Positions 25,920 to 34,153 of a stretch of DNA of 64,000 nucleotides are shown here, one piece after another. Location of the stretch: the NCBI GenBank assembly GCA_005773635.1, contig SXHN01000074.1, forward strand, positions 62,001 through 126,000. Direction: 5' to 3'. Source of the DNA: Actinomycetota bacterium (GTDB taxonomy: Bacteria > Actinomycetota > Acidimicrobiia > IMCC26256 > PALSA-610). Each line of letters starts with the position of its first letter. Within the stretch, counting starts at the first letter, position 1. Below the pieces are notes generated by a model. That model was given only the letters and a program-made list of their open reading frames with translations. It did no database searches and was not told where the DNA came from. Made by a program: the position numbers and the translations under genes.

Positions 25920-26828
25920 ATGGATGATCACCTACCGCTGCTCTCAATCATTATTCCGGCATACAACGTCGCGGCCTATGTTCGAGAGGCCGTCGATTCG
26001 GCGTTGGCTCAGACCTATCCCAATGTCGAGGTCGTCGTGGTCGACGATGGGTCGACCGACGACACGAGCGCGATCCTTGATTCGTATGGTGATCGGATTG
26101 TCTTAATCCGTCAGCGGAACCGGGGTCTTGCGGGTGCACGCAATTCGGGGATTGCCGCAGCGCGCGGCGACCTTCTGGGGTGGCTTGATGCCGATGACGT
26201 GTGGTTTCCGACACGCGCTCAGGAGGCCGTCGATTATTTGGTTGCCCGTCCTGACATCGCCGCGGTCACCACCGACGCGTTACTCATCGATGGCGAGACC
26301 TATAGCAACCGGCGTTACTACGGCGACTATTTCAAGGGTGCGTTTCCCGATCCGTCTGCGCAACTCGCGGCCATGGTGGAACATAATTTCATGTTCGTTG
26401 GCGCCGTCGTGCGGACGAGGCTGCTGCGGAAGTACGGCGGGTTCGATGAGGCGCTGCGACGATCGGAGGATTACGACCTCTGGATCCGATTGTTACTCGG
26501 AGGTGAACGCTTTGGGCGCATCGATGTGCCGCTGGCGGCGTATCGCTTGCGGTCCGACAGCCTCAGCGCCAACGCGGAGGCGCAGTGGGAAGCCCACCTC
26601 AGCGTGATCGACAAACATGTTCGTGCAATTCGTAGTGCAAATGTTCGGCCGCCTGCGACTGTGAGTTACGACCTTGCGAAGATCGCAGCTGCCACTGGCG
26701 AGAGTGGGCTCGCAGCGTCGCTCTACTTTGATTGCTTACGTTCCACGTCGTGGCAACGGATCCGTGATCGGCTCAGGATTGCTCTTCTCGCGGCTGGACA
26801 ACTTTGTCACATCCCGACGCAACGCTGA
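25920..26828 (+). CDS. Glycosyltransferase family 2 (GT-A fold)
   Basis: The 302-residue enzyme starts LLSIIIPAYNVAAYVREAVDSAL, the GT2 signature, followed by VVVVDDGSTDDTSAIL, AGARNSGIAAARGDLLGWLDADDVW (DxD-type metal site) and GGFDEALRRSEDYDLWIRLLLGG with the conserved ED catalytic-base region. It should act in the cytoplasm on a lipid-linked acceptor. The ATG at 25920 starts directly before the first strand; the frame is open upstream into the divergent SGNH gene but is not used. It is followed after 27 nt by a sulfotransferase gene on the same strand. Confidence 0.9.
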   Translation: MDDHLPLLSIIIPAYNVAAYVREAVDSALAQTYPNVEVVVVDDGSTDDTSAILDSYGDRIVLIRQRNRGLAGARNSGIAAARGDLLGWLDADDVWFPTRAQEAVDYLVARPDIAAVTTDALLIDGETYSNRRYYGDYFKGAFPDPSAQLAAMVEHNFMFVGAVVRTRLLRKYGGFDEALRRSEDYDLWIRLLLGGERFGRIDVPLAAYRLRSDSLSANAEAQWEAHLSVIDKHVRAIRSANVRPPATVSYDLAKIAAATGESGLAASLYFDCLRSTSWQRIRDRLRIALLAAGQLCHIPTQR

Positions 26829-26855
26829 TCGCGCAACCCGTAAGCTGCCCGTGTT

Positions 26856-27806
26856 GTGAACGCTCTCCAGGTCACCCCTCAAAGCTCTGTGGCTTCCGCG
26901 GTCGGAGATTCCACGCCGATCGTCATCTTGGGAATGCACCGGAGTGGCACGAGTGCGCTGGCAAAGGTGATGGGGCGCTTGGGAGTGTGGATGGGTAGCG
27001 CCGAATTCGTATCTCGCCGCACGGAGCATGTGCTGCTCCAGGCTTGCAATCAGGCACTACTCAACGGGTACGGCGGGCACTGGAGCGCGCCGCCGCAACT
27101 CGGCACCGAATGGGTGGAAGGCGAGGTCGCGCGTTCGATCGACACGGAGGCCCGCCGAGCACTCGACGATCTTGAGAATCACTCGGTGTTCGCATGGAAA
27201 GACCCGCGAACCTGCTTTACGTTGCCCTACTGGCGTACGCAATTTCAACGCGAGCCCGTTGCGCTCATCTCCTATCGGCATCCCCTTGAAGTGGGCGCAT
27301 CACTGAAAAAGCGCAATGATTTTCTGCCCGGGCATGTGCACGCGCTTTGGGAGAGTTACAACCGAGCCCTGCTTGACGCCGTAGCCGGGCTCCGCACGGT
27401 TGTGGTGTCGTATGCCGATCTCACTCGCGATCCGGTCGCTACGCTGGAAGCGGTGCGGGCAAGTCTCGCAATGTTCGGAATCCGTATTGAGGGTGATCCG
27501 AGCGACGCGGCGCAAGACATCGAACCTGACCGCCGCCACCACGTGTTTGACGAATTGCCCGACAGCACTGTGACTCGCCAACAAATGGAATTGTGGGAGA
27601 CGTTGCGTGCCCTGCCGCAGCACACGGAGCATTTCGTGGTCCCGACTTTGAGCGAGCCGCACGCGGCATCGACGGAACTTCTCGCGCAGCGCGCCGCAAC
27701 GATTCGCGGTGAACGCGCCACCACCGAATTGCAACTCCAGCTGCGTTCGCGTCGCAACTTGGCGCGCACGTTCGTGCGTCGACTTCGCGACCCGAAAGGA
27801 GATTGA
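26856..27806 (+). CDS. Sulfotransferase family protein
   Basis: The 316-residue protein has the P-loop of PAPS-dependent sulfotransferases, TPIVILGMHRSGTSALAKVM (residues 20-40), and the 3'-phosphate region AWKDPRTCFTLPYW...VALISYRHPLEVGASLKKRNDF, where Arg and Ser-equivalent residues contact PAPS. The C-terminal 40 residues are Arg-rich. It would move sulfate to a sugar hydroxyl or amine. The start is a GTG. It lies between a GT2 gene and a GT-A-like gene on the same strand with very short gaps, so it is part of one unit of four genes ending at 29377. Confidence 0.86.
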   Translation: MNALQVTPQSSVASAVGDSTPIVILGMHRSGTSALAKVMGRLGVWMGSAEFVSRRTEHVLLQACNQALLNGYGGHWSAPPQLGTEWVEGEVARSIDTEARRALDDLENHSVFAWKDPRTCFTLPYWRTQFQREPVALISYRHPLEVGASLKKRNDFLPGHVHALWESYNRALLDAVAGLRTVVVSYADLTRDPVATLEAVRASLAMFGIRIEGDPSDAAQDIEPDRRHHVFDELPDSTVTRQQMELWETLRALPQHTEHFVVPTLSEPHAASTELLAQRAATIRGERATTELQLQLRSRRNLARTFVRRLRDPKGD

Positions 27807-27812
27807 ACCGCA

Positions 27813-28658
27813 GTGTTGCATGTCGTGACTGTGCATTTTCGCTCGGCCGACTGGATCGAGCCGCAACTGGAATACCTTCGGCGCAATTGTTCGCAGCCGA
27901 TGCAGACGTGGGCGATACTTGATGGCATCGACGATCGTTGTGAAGCGCATTTCGATCATGTCGTGAATTTTGAAGGTACGCATCCGCAACGTCTCAACGA
28001 GTTGGCGCGCCAAGTGAGCTTGGTGGCGAAGGAAAGCGACGACATCTTGTTTCTTGACGGTGACGCCTTCCCGATTCGACCCTTCGACGAGTTGCTGTGT
28101 TCGGCTGGCGACGGACCGCCCTTGATTGCAGTGCGTCGAGATGAAAACCTTGGTGATCCACAGCCGCATCCGTGCTTTTGTCTCACCACCGTTGGATTTT
28201 GGAATCGCATCGGCGGCGACTGGCGAGTGGGGTATCGATGGCGTAACAGCGCTGGCGACGACGTGACCGATGTTGGCGGCAACCTGATGGAAATTTTGCA
28301 AACGCACGCGGTCGCGTGGCGCCCGCTCACGCGTCGCAACACAGCAGATCTTCACCCGTTGTGGTTTGGTGTCTACGGTGATGCTGCAATTGGAGACGTC
28401 GTCTACCACCACGGCGCGGGCTTTCGGCCTCGCATCGCCAGAGTGGACGGCACCGCAACCGAGCTTTCCAGCCCGGTCGATCGCGTGCCGGTGGTTGGTC
28501 CCTGGCTCGCTCGCCGACGTCGTGCACATTTGCTGGCCGAGCGGGAAGCTTGGGAGGCAACGGAAGGCGTTCGGCAAGTTGAACTTGCCGCGTCAGTTTT
28601 CGAAGGATTGAGAACTGATCCGCAGTTCTACCGTCGATTTACGGGAGTATCGGCGTGA
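27813..28658 (+). CDS. Putative glycosyltransferase, GT-A-like, uncharacterised
   Basis: The 281-residue product begins MLHVVTVHFRSADWIEPQLEYLRRN and has ESDDILFLDGDAFPIRPFDELL, where D-G-D is a likely metal-binding DxD motif, followed by LIAVRRDENLGDPQPHPCFCLTTVGFWNRIGGDW. That layout is seen in GT-A enzymes of unassigned family. VVYHHGAGFRPR near the end may supply a metal-binding His. The GTG at 27813 is preceded by AAAGGAG at somewhat long spacing. Its stop overlaps the next start as GTGA, so it is coupled to the sulfotransferase at 28655. The substrate is unknown. Confidence 0.72.
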   Translation: MLHVVTVHFRSADWIEPQLEYLRRNCSQPMQTWAILDGIDDRCEAHFDHVVNFEGTHPQRLNELARQVSLVAKESDDILFLDGDAFPIRPFDELLCSAGDGPPLIAVRRDENLGDPQPHPCFCLTTVGFWNRIGGDWRVGYRWRNSAGDDVTDVGGNLMEILQTHAVAWRPLTRRNTADLHPLWFGVYGDAAIGDVVYHHGAGFRPRIARVDGTATELSSPVDRVPVVGPWLARRRRAHLLAEREAWEATEGVRQVELAASVFEGLRTDPQFYRRFTGVSA

Positions 28659-29377
28659 GCAAGCCGCTGCGCAAGACCAAACATTTTGTGGTGCTGTTTC
28701 CGGGGCGTACGGGCAGCACGTTCGTGATGTCGGCGTTGCGGAGTCACAACAAGATCAAGGCAACGGGCGAACTCATTGGTCCGCTGCGCACCGCAGGTTG
28801 GGACGCGCAGCTCAGTGCGATCCGCGAGTGGTACAAGGTGCCGCTGCTGAGTAACGAACGCACTATTGGATTCAAGACGAAACTCGTTGACGTCGTAGAC
28901 CGCGACGCATTTCGCGCCACGATCGAAGAGTACGACGCGAACATCGTGCTCCTGGCGCGCGATAACCATGTGAAGCATGTTGTGTCTCGCTCGAACGCTA
29001 AGCGTTTGCGTGACACAACGAACCGTTGGAATCGGCGTCCCGGAGACGACGAACTGCCGCCGATCTCGATTGATCCGCAGGAGTTTGCGGAGGCATTGTT
29101 GCGGGTCGAGGAACACCAACGCGATATCGATGCATGGTCCGCGGCCCTCGACCGCCCGTTGCTGCGAGTGACGTACGAAACGCTGTTGGCGCAACCACAG
29201 GCGACGTTTGATGAAATCTGTCGATTCCTAGGGGTCAACCCCGAGCTTTTGGAGGGCCGCACCGAAAAAGCGACTCGCGACGATCTCACCGAAGCGCTCG
29301 CAAATTTCAGCGAGCTGCGCGGGCATTACGCGGGGACGCAGTACGAAGCAATGTTCGACGAGGGCGTCATTCCGTAA
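28655..29377 (+). CDS. Sulfotransferase family protein (Stf0/LPS-sulfotransferase-like)
   Basis: The 240-residue enzyme has the PAPS-binding P-loop KHFVVLFPGRTGSTFVMSALRSHNKI and the 3'-phosphate segment NIVLLARDNHVKHVVSRSNAKRL, followed by RVTYETLLAQPQATFDEICRFLGV. The TGSTF form of the P-loop is typical of bacterial Stf0-like and glycan sulfotransferases. It is translationally coupled to the preceding gene by GTGA (28655-28658). The last 17 residues (YAGTQYEAMF and following) are matched by a 31-nt near-identical copy at 31577-31607 on the other side of the sulfatase gene. Confidence 0.86.
   Translation: MSKPLRKTKHFVVLFPGRTGSTFVMSALRSHNKIKATGELIGPLRTAGWDAQLSAIREWYKVPLLSNERTIGFKTKLVDVVDRDAFRATIEEYDANIVLLARDNHVKHVVSRSNAKRLRDTTNRWNRRPGDDELPPISIDPQEFAEALLRVEEHQRDIDAWSAALDRPLLRVTYETLLAQPQATFDEICRFLGVNPELLEGRTEKATRDDLTEALANFSELRGHYAGTQYEAMFDEGVIP
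29327..29357 (+). repeat. 31-nt direct repeat, left copy (3' end of sulfotransferase gene)
   Basis: The 31 bases starting TACGCGGGGACGCAG encode the YAGTQYEAMF end of the sulfotransferase. They recur at 31577-31607 with two mismatches, both at third codon positions. The two copies flank the opposite-strand sulfatase gene. Confidence 0.9.
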
Positions 29378-29393
29378 GTTCGATTTTTCTCGA

Positions 29394-31526
29394 CTACGTG
29401 CGACAAGTATCGCCTGAACAATTTTGAAGGATGAGTGCTTTCGTCGCTAGCACCGCGACCGTTGCAGCGTTGATGGATGCGATATTGGTGGCTTCGATGG
29501 GGTCTGTCGCGAGGTCATATAAGGGTGTGCCTGGTTGGTCGTACCACAATTTGTATTGACCGGGGCTGATGATCGCCTTTGGCCCATTACTGATGAGCAA
29601 ATGGCGATTCGGCCACTGCGCCAGGCGTGCTAATGAGATGCCGTCGCGCTTCGTGTGTGCATAGTGATTCGACAATCCGAACCAATCGAGCATGGTCATT
29701 GGCAAGTCGATGGTCGAGGTCGGTATCGAAATCGAGCCGCCACCGCCTGCCCCAGGCTGATTTTTTACGACGAGCGGAAGGTGAATGCTTTCCTCCCAGG
29801 TGTACCCGATATCCCAAACACCGTGTTCCCCAGTCATGAAGCCGTTGTCCGATGTGAAGACAAAAATCGTTTCTGCCTGCCAACCACGTTCAACGATTTT
29901 GCTCCAAGTCATGTCGACGATATCGTCGAGTGAAATCAGCAACTCTTGGCGGGTCTGCCAAAGCTCTTCGTGGCTGCGCCTCACCACGGCGCCGGTCGCA
30001 CTTGTCGAGGTGGGAAGACCAGTGCCGAGCGGGACAGCAAGCGTCAAAGGGTCCGACGTTGGCGTCGCAGTGACAAAAGTGTTGCCGGACGGGACCCGCG
30101 AAGCCATCCCTGCGATGCCGTGAAACGCAACCGACGTTGAACTCGTTATGCCGTGCGGTTTCGCGCAGGACACCAATTGCGAAACGCCTGTGTTCACAAT
30201 CGATGTGATGCTTGGCCCCGTGGTAGGAGCAACTGCCATCGGCACCCCTCCGAATTTCGAAAAGGCACCCGAAACCTCGGTGTCTTTATATTCCCTGCGA
30301 CGATTGTCAACATTTCCATCGTCGGTCGCTGGTTCATGGGGTGCGAGATAGAGGAAAAATGATTCGTCGGCAGCGCGACCATCGATGAATTCGCCAGCCA
30401 TTCTGGCGAGCACGAGTGATTGGTGCAGCGATGCTGGGTACGCGTAGGCCGCTGGCGGGGTGTACGTGCCTACAGCCGCGTTGGTGATGAACCTCAATTG
30501 GTTGGTTACAGAGTTGTAACTGCTGATCGTTGGTGGAGCGAGGTATTGACCTGGGTTTGGGTTCCAGTCGGCGTCGAATTGTGCCCAACCGGTCACGACG
30601 ACTGGATCGCCAGCTACGATTTCTCGCGTTTCGAGCGCACTCGGTGGGGTAAGCGTGAGTTCCGCGATTCTGATGGTCCCTTGTTGCACAACGGTGATAC
30701 TGGTGATTTTCTGCTTGTAGTGGATAATCGACTCGGTGCCCACGCCGGGAACAGTCGGCCCCGAACAGAAACGTGAGTTGTATTCATCGTCGACCCCACC
30801 GTTGTAAGTCGCAGATTCATCTCCAGTGATTGCTCTCCAAAAGTCCCAGCCCGGTGGGACCCGCAAGTGACCAGCGTTTCCTTGGTAACTGTCGGCGTAG
30901 CCGTTTTGATATTTGCCGATCATGGCGGTGGTGATCGAGTTGCCCGGAGATTTGAGCCAGTTAGGAAGTGAGCCGCTGGTCTTTTGGGGGTCGTCGTTGG
31001 ACAACCGGGGTGTGGCTGCTTCCGATTCCCATGGCCCTACCCAAACTGCCGAATTCCCAGACCCAACCTTCTTGCCGTCTGCGCAGTACTGGTAGTACTG
31101 CGCAGTCGTGTTCCCGCTGCCGATTCGATGATTGTGTGAGTAGAGGCCGGTCATGAGAGCACATCGGTCGGGTGCGCACGCCGCCTTCTCAGCGCGGTGC
31201 GCAAGGTACGTAGTTGTTCCCGAGCCGAAGATGCCTTGAGTCTTGGGCATGTGCAATATGTCGTCGTACCGCATGTTGTCCGCGATGATCAGCACTACGC
31301 GGACTGGTCCGCTGACGAGGGCGCTCGATCGGCTTACCGCCGATGCCGCGGCGGGGTCGACCGTGAGGAGAGACGAACGGTTCGTCGTCGCAGCGAACGC
31401 TGCTGCGGCAGCGGTCCCGGCGATAAAGGCCCGCCTAGAAAACTCCCCGGGTTGTTTGGCGAGGTCGCTCGCCCGGGTATCGATGTCGTCTGCCGTCGGC
31501 GCTGGTACATCGTTGTCTTGAGTCAT
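29394..31526 (-). CDS. Tat-exported sulfatase
   Basis: The 710-residue enzyme has a twin-arginine signal (FSRRAFIAGTAAAAAFAATT, RR at about 31-32) behind an unusually long, acidic n-region. The sulfatase core begins VRVVLIIADNMRYDDI, with CAPDRCALMTGLYSHNH (C-x-P-x-R) as the formylglycine motif and TSDNGFMTGEHGVWDIGYTWEES as the distal metal site. An insert at about 300-510 looks like added beta domains, so it is longer than simple sulfatases. It should remove sulfate from an extracellular glycan. It lies on the opposite strand to its neighbours between two copies of a sulfotransferase 3' end. Sulfotransferase and sulfatase genes side by side suggest remodelling of a sulfated polymer. Confidence 0.9.
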   Translation of the reverse strand: MTQDNDVPAPTADDIDTRASDLAKQPGEFSRRAFIAGTAAAAAFAATTNRSSLLTVDPAAASAVSRSSALVSGPVRVVLIIADNMRYDDILHMPKTQGIFGSGTTTYLAHRAEKAACAPDRCALMTGLYSHNHRIGSGNTTAQYYQYCADGKKVGSGNSAVWVGPWESEAATPRLSNDDPQKTSGSLPNWLKSPGNSITTAMIGKYQNGYADSYQGNAGHLRVPPGWDFWRAITGDESATYNGGVDDEYNSRFCSGPTVPGVGTESIIHYKQKITSITVVQQGTIRIAELTLTPPSALETREIVAGDPVVVTGWAQFDADWNPNPGQYLAPPTISSYNSVTNQLRFITNAAVGTYTPPAAYAYPASLHQSLVLARMAGEFIDGRAADESFFLYLAPHEPATDDGNVDNRRREYKDTEVSGAFSKFGGVPMAVAPTTGPSITSIVNTGVSQLVSCAKPHGITSSTSVAFHGIAGMASRVPSGNTFVTATPTSDPLTLAVPLGTGLPTSTSATGAVVRRSHEELWQTRQELLISLDDIVDMTWSKIVERGWQAETIFVFTSDNGFMTGEHGVWDIGYTWEESIHLPLVVKNQPGAGGGGSISIPTSTIDLPMTMLDWFGLSNHYAHTKRDGISLARLAQWPNRHLLISNGPKAIISPGQYKLWYDQPGTPLYDLATDPIEATNIASINAATVAVLATKALILQNCSGDTCRT

Positions 31527-31576
31527 TGCGACGAAGCTATCAACGGTGGCGTTTCATCGCAACGACCCGAGACGGA

Positions 31577-31607
31577 TACGCTGGGACGCAGTACGAAGCG
31601 ATGTTCG
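31577..31607 (+). repeat. 31-nt direct repeat, right copy
   Basis: This is the partner of 29327-29357, with 29 of 31 bases identical. Together the copies bracket a 2.2-kb segment holding the sulfatase gene. Confidence 0.88.
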
Positions 31608-31625
31608 CGAGCGGGTTACCGCTTG
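31577..31625 (+). pseudogene. Relic of a sulfotransferase C-terminus
   Basis: In this plus-strand stretch, in frame, lies GYAGTQYEAMFASGLPL, clearly homologous to the end of the sulfotransferase at 28655-29377 (YAGTQYEAMFDEGVIP). No upstream part of a sulfotransferase is present; the frame instead runs back into non-coding sequence beside the sulfatase start. The last bases overlap the stop of the methyltransferase gene on the other strand. Differences from the intact copy are mainly synonymous, so this is a remnant of a separate functional gene or paralog, not random repeat DNA. Confidence 0.62.
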
Positions 31626-32404
31626 AGGTTGATTGCTCCAACGCAGTGCTCGCCGGCACCGAATACCACAAATGGCGTGTGTGTTTCTGCGACGTAATCT
31701 CGAAAGAACACGTTGTCGACGATGTCATCCATCATGACGATGGCACTCGGAGCCAATTTGGGTTTCACGATGTCGATGCCGAAGCGACGGCCGGCGTAAC
31801 TTTTGTCGCTGTCGTAGTGATACAAGTCGATGTGATCCACCGCTTCGAGAATCTGAGGCAAGTTCACGTCGTCGCCTTTGAGGAGCAGCGTCCAGTCAGT
31901 CCGCATCTCGCGCGGCACGAGTATTCCTACGTACTCCTCAGGATTGTCGGCACGAAAGTAAGGAAAGTCACTTGAGTAGAGACGCCCAACGCCGTTGCGC
32001 TGCATTGCGCTCAGAAACGCCATTGACGAGAACCCTGCTGCAACGCCCGTTTCTACTACCACTTCGGGTTTCGTGAACCGGGTCAGGAAGTAGAGCAGTT
32101 CCGCACGGGCGCCACCGCCGATGCGCAAGCCGGTCTCATCGCGCAATTGCGCGGCGCGTGCGCGGAGGTCGGCCGCGAACTGTCGCGCTTCTGCTGCGAG
32201 TAGACCGTCTTGGGCCTCACACCACTCTCGGGGTTTGATGCGGTACTGGGCTGCCCAATCGACGGCCTCGCGACGCGTGCGTTCTTTTGGCGACAATCGC
32301 CGGGTGACCTTTTGCATCATCACCTTGGCGTACCCAGGGCGAATCGCATTGCGAAGCGTGTGTGCGAACGAAGTGTCGTTCATCACTTTTGTGGGCCGAG
32401 CCAT
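31616..32404 (-). CDS. Class I SAM-dependent methyltransferase (Methyltransf_24-like)
   Basis: From the ATG at 32404, which has AGGAAAGGG upstream, the product is about 262 residues. The N-terminal 100 residues are helical and basic. The Rossmann core has VVVETGVAAGFSSMAFLSAM (glycine-rich SAM loop E-T-G-V-A-A-G), then RLYSSDFPYF, and IDLYHYDSDKSYAGRRFGIDIVKPKLAPSAIVMMDDIVDN with the Asp-rich strand typical of CmcI/Methyltransf_24 proteins. These methylate sugars or small molecules. O-methylation of a glycan residue is likely from context. It follows the two GT2 genes on the same strand, 10 nt after the last. Confidence 0.83.
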   Translation of the reverse strand: MARPTKVMNDTSFAHTLRNAIRPGYAKVMMQKVTRRLSPKERTRREAVDWAAQYRIKPREWCEAQDGLLAAEARQFAADLRARAAQLRDETGLRIGGGARAELLYFLTRFTKPEVVVETGVAAGFSSMAFLSAMQRNGVGRLYSSDFPYFRADNPEEYVGILVPREMRTDWTLLLKGDDVNLPQILEAVDHIDLYHYDSDKSYAGRRFGIDIVKPKLAPSAIVMMDDIVDNVFFRDYVAETHTPFVVFGAGEHCVGAINLKR

Positions 32405-32414
32405 GATCCCTTTC

Positions 32415-33275
32415 CTACAGCCACAGAGTTCGATAGTGCAAACAGCCTTCGAGTTGGCCAATGCGGTTGCCCGCGACCCAACACCAGGCGGCTCGTCCTT
32501 GCAGTGTAAAAACGCGCGGCAACCAGAGAATTACCAGCGCCCATGATTTCCATCCGGCGAAACGAGCAGGAGTGGGCAAGTTGGCTTCGTGGAGCATCTT
32601 GCAAATGAGCGGTTTGCCCTTGCCGTAGAACCGCCCGTGACGCCACAACGAAATCGGCTCGGATCGGTACCGATAGTGGATCACTGCGTCGAGCGCGAAG
32701 CCGATTTCCACGTTGGCCTGCCAGAGCCGCAGTGAAAATTCGATGTCGTCAACGGCGCCGACAATGTCCTCACGAAACCGTCCGACCCGACGCCAGGTCG
32801 ATCGACGAATCGCCATATTGCCGCCGGCGGCTAGTGGGAAAATCCCGAAGTATGCGCGTGGGCGGTCAGTCGGGAAGAGTCCGCGAGTGTGTACGAGCCA
32901 AGCCGGGTTGAGTAAGGCCGCATCAATCGGTCCGGTCATGACTTCATGATGCTGCAATCCGTCGTACATTGCTTGCACCCAACGCGGGCCGACGATGTCG
33001 TCGCCGTCACACAATGCAACAAGCTCTGAGCGGGCACCTTCGATGCCGCGGTTGCGTCCGAAGTTGACGCCGCTACCGTCGTCGGCGGTGATCATTCGGA
33101 TGCGAGGATGTTTGGCGGCATACTCGTGCACGATCTCGGCCGTGTCATCGGTTGAACGGTTGTTGACGATTACGACTTCCCAGCTGCAAGTACATTCCTG
33201 CTGTACGAGCGCGTCGAGTTGCTCTCGCAACGTCGCGGACACATTCCGCACTGGCATGACGATCGAGAAATCCAT
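32415..33275 (-). CDS. Glycosyltransferase family 2, tandem copy 2
   Basis: The 286-residue GT2 begins MDFSIVMPVRNVSATLREQLDALVQQ, with VVIVNNRSTDDTAEIV and ARSELVALCDGDDIV (DxD). The ATG at 33275 overlaps the preceding stop as TAATG. The C-terminal 40 residues (LQGRAAWCWVAGNRIGQLEGCLHYRTLWL) match the end of the upstream paralog and are not part of the catalytic fold. It is probably coupled to the paralog at 33275-34153 and to the GT4 gene at 34143. Donor and acceptor are unknown. Confidence 0.88.
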   Translation of the reverse strand: MDFSIVMPVRNVSATLREQLDALVQQECTCSWEVVIVNNRSTDDTAEIVHEYAAKHPRIRMITADDGSGVNFGRNRGIEGARSELVALCDGDDIVGPRWVQAMYDGLQHHEVMTGPIDAALLNPAWLVHTRGLFPTDRPRAYFGIFPLAAGGNMAIRRSTWRRVGRFREDIVGAVDDIEFSLRLWQANVEIGFALDAVIHYRYRSEPISLWRHGRFYGKGKPLICKMLHEANLPTPARFAGWKSWALVILWLPRVFTLQGRAAWCWVAGNRIGQLEGCLHYRTLWL

Positions 33276-34153
33276 TAGAGGTACACCGTCTTGTAGCGAA
33301 CGCAGCCTGCGATTTGGCCACACCGACTAGCCAATACCCATCGCCAGCGAAGGCGCACCACGGGATCTTTGAGTTTCGGAACGTTGCGGACGAGCCACAC
33401 CCAGTTTCGAAGACCTTCGACGCGACTCGGATTCAATCCTTGCGTATCTCTGGACAGTTTGCTGACGTACGGCTTGATGCGTCCATTTTCGAAAGCTTGA
33501 TTCCATTGGTCTTTCGGATCGGTGCGGTACCGATAGTGCACGATGGCGTCGGGGGTCTCAACGAATTCGACTTGATGGGCAAGCAGCCGAATCGCCAAAT
33601 CGATTTCTTCGCCAGCCCGCAGGGACTCATCGAATCCGCCGACTGCGTGATACGTCGATCGCCGGATTCCAAAGCATGCACCGTGGGCAAATGTGATGCC
33701 AAGGAAGTTGCCTGCAGTTCCGCCAACCGTGGTGCCGCGCGCCGCCACGATCGCGGCGTCGTTGAGCGAAGCAACCTCAAGCACACCCGCGACTGCCTGA
33801 TGCTTTTCGAGCGCCGTGTTCATAGCGGAGAGCCAACCGCTCGCAACGATGTCGTCGGCGTCGCAGCAGGCAATGCGCTCCGATCGGGCTGCGGCAATAC
33901 CCGCATTGCGTGCATAACTTGGACCTCGGCCATCGGCGTTGGTTTGCAACAGTACGCGGGGATCTCGGCGGCAGTATTCCAAGACCAACGCTGCGGTGGT
34001 GTCGGTGGAATTGTTGTCGATCACAAGCACTTCGAAGGGCTCATCGAATTCTTGCGCAAGCACCGCGTCGAGTTGCTCGGCGAGCGTGGCTGCCGCGTTG
34101 TGCGCCGGAATGACAACGGTAATCATGGGCGCGGATTCGGTATTAGGCGACAT
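33275..34153 (-). CDS. Glycosyltransferase family 2, tandem copy 1
   Basis: The 292-residue GT2 (from the ATG at 34153; 34126 is an alternative) has the signature MITVVIPAHNAAATLAEQLDAVLAQ, VLVIDNNSTDTTAALV, and RIACCDADDIVASGWL (DxD), then ESLRAGEEIDLAIRLL with the catalytic-base region. It shares its C-terminal block (RWRWVLASRCGQIAGCVRYKTVYL) and the RYR(T/S) segment with the next gene, so the two arose by tandem duplication. The start at 34153 overlaps the GT4 gene by 11 nt. Neither candidate start has a good ribosome site, in line with coupling. Confidence 0.88.
   Translation of the reverse strand: MSPNTESAPMITVVIPAHNAAATLAEQLDAVLAQEFDEPFEVLVIDNNSTDTTAALVLEYCRRDPRVLLQTNADGRGPSYARNAGIAAARSERIACCDADDIVASGWLSAMNTALEKHQAVAGVLEVASLNDAAIVAARGTTVGGTAGNFLGITFAHGACFGIRRSTYHAVGGFDESLRAGEEIDLAIRLLAHQVEFVETPDAIVHYRYRTDPKDQWNQAFENGRIKPYVSKLSRDTQGLNPSRVEGLRNWVWLVRNVPKLKDPVVRLRWRWVLASRCGQIAGCVRYKTVYL

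Noticed and set aside
29327-31607. Insertion sequence or integron bounded by the 31-nt repeats
   Set aside because: There is no transposase or integrase, the repeat is part of a coding sequence, and the copies differ only at synonymous positions, which fits coding ancestry better than mobile-element ends.
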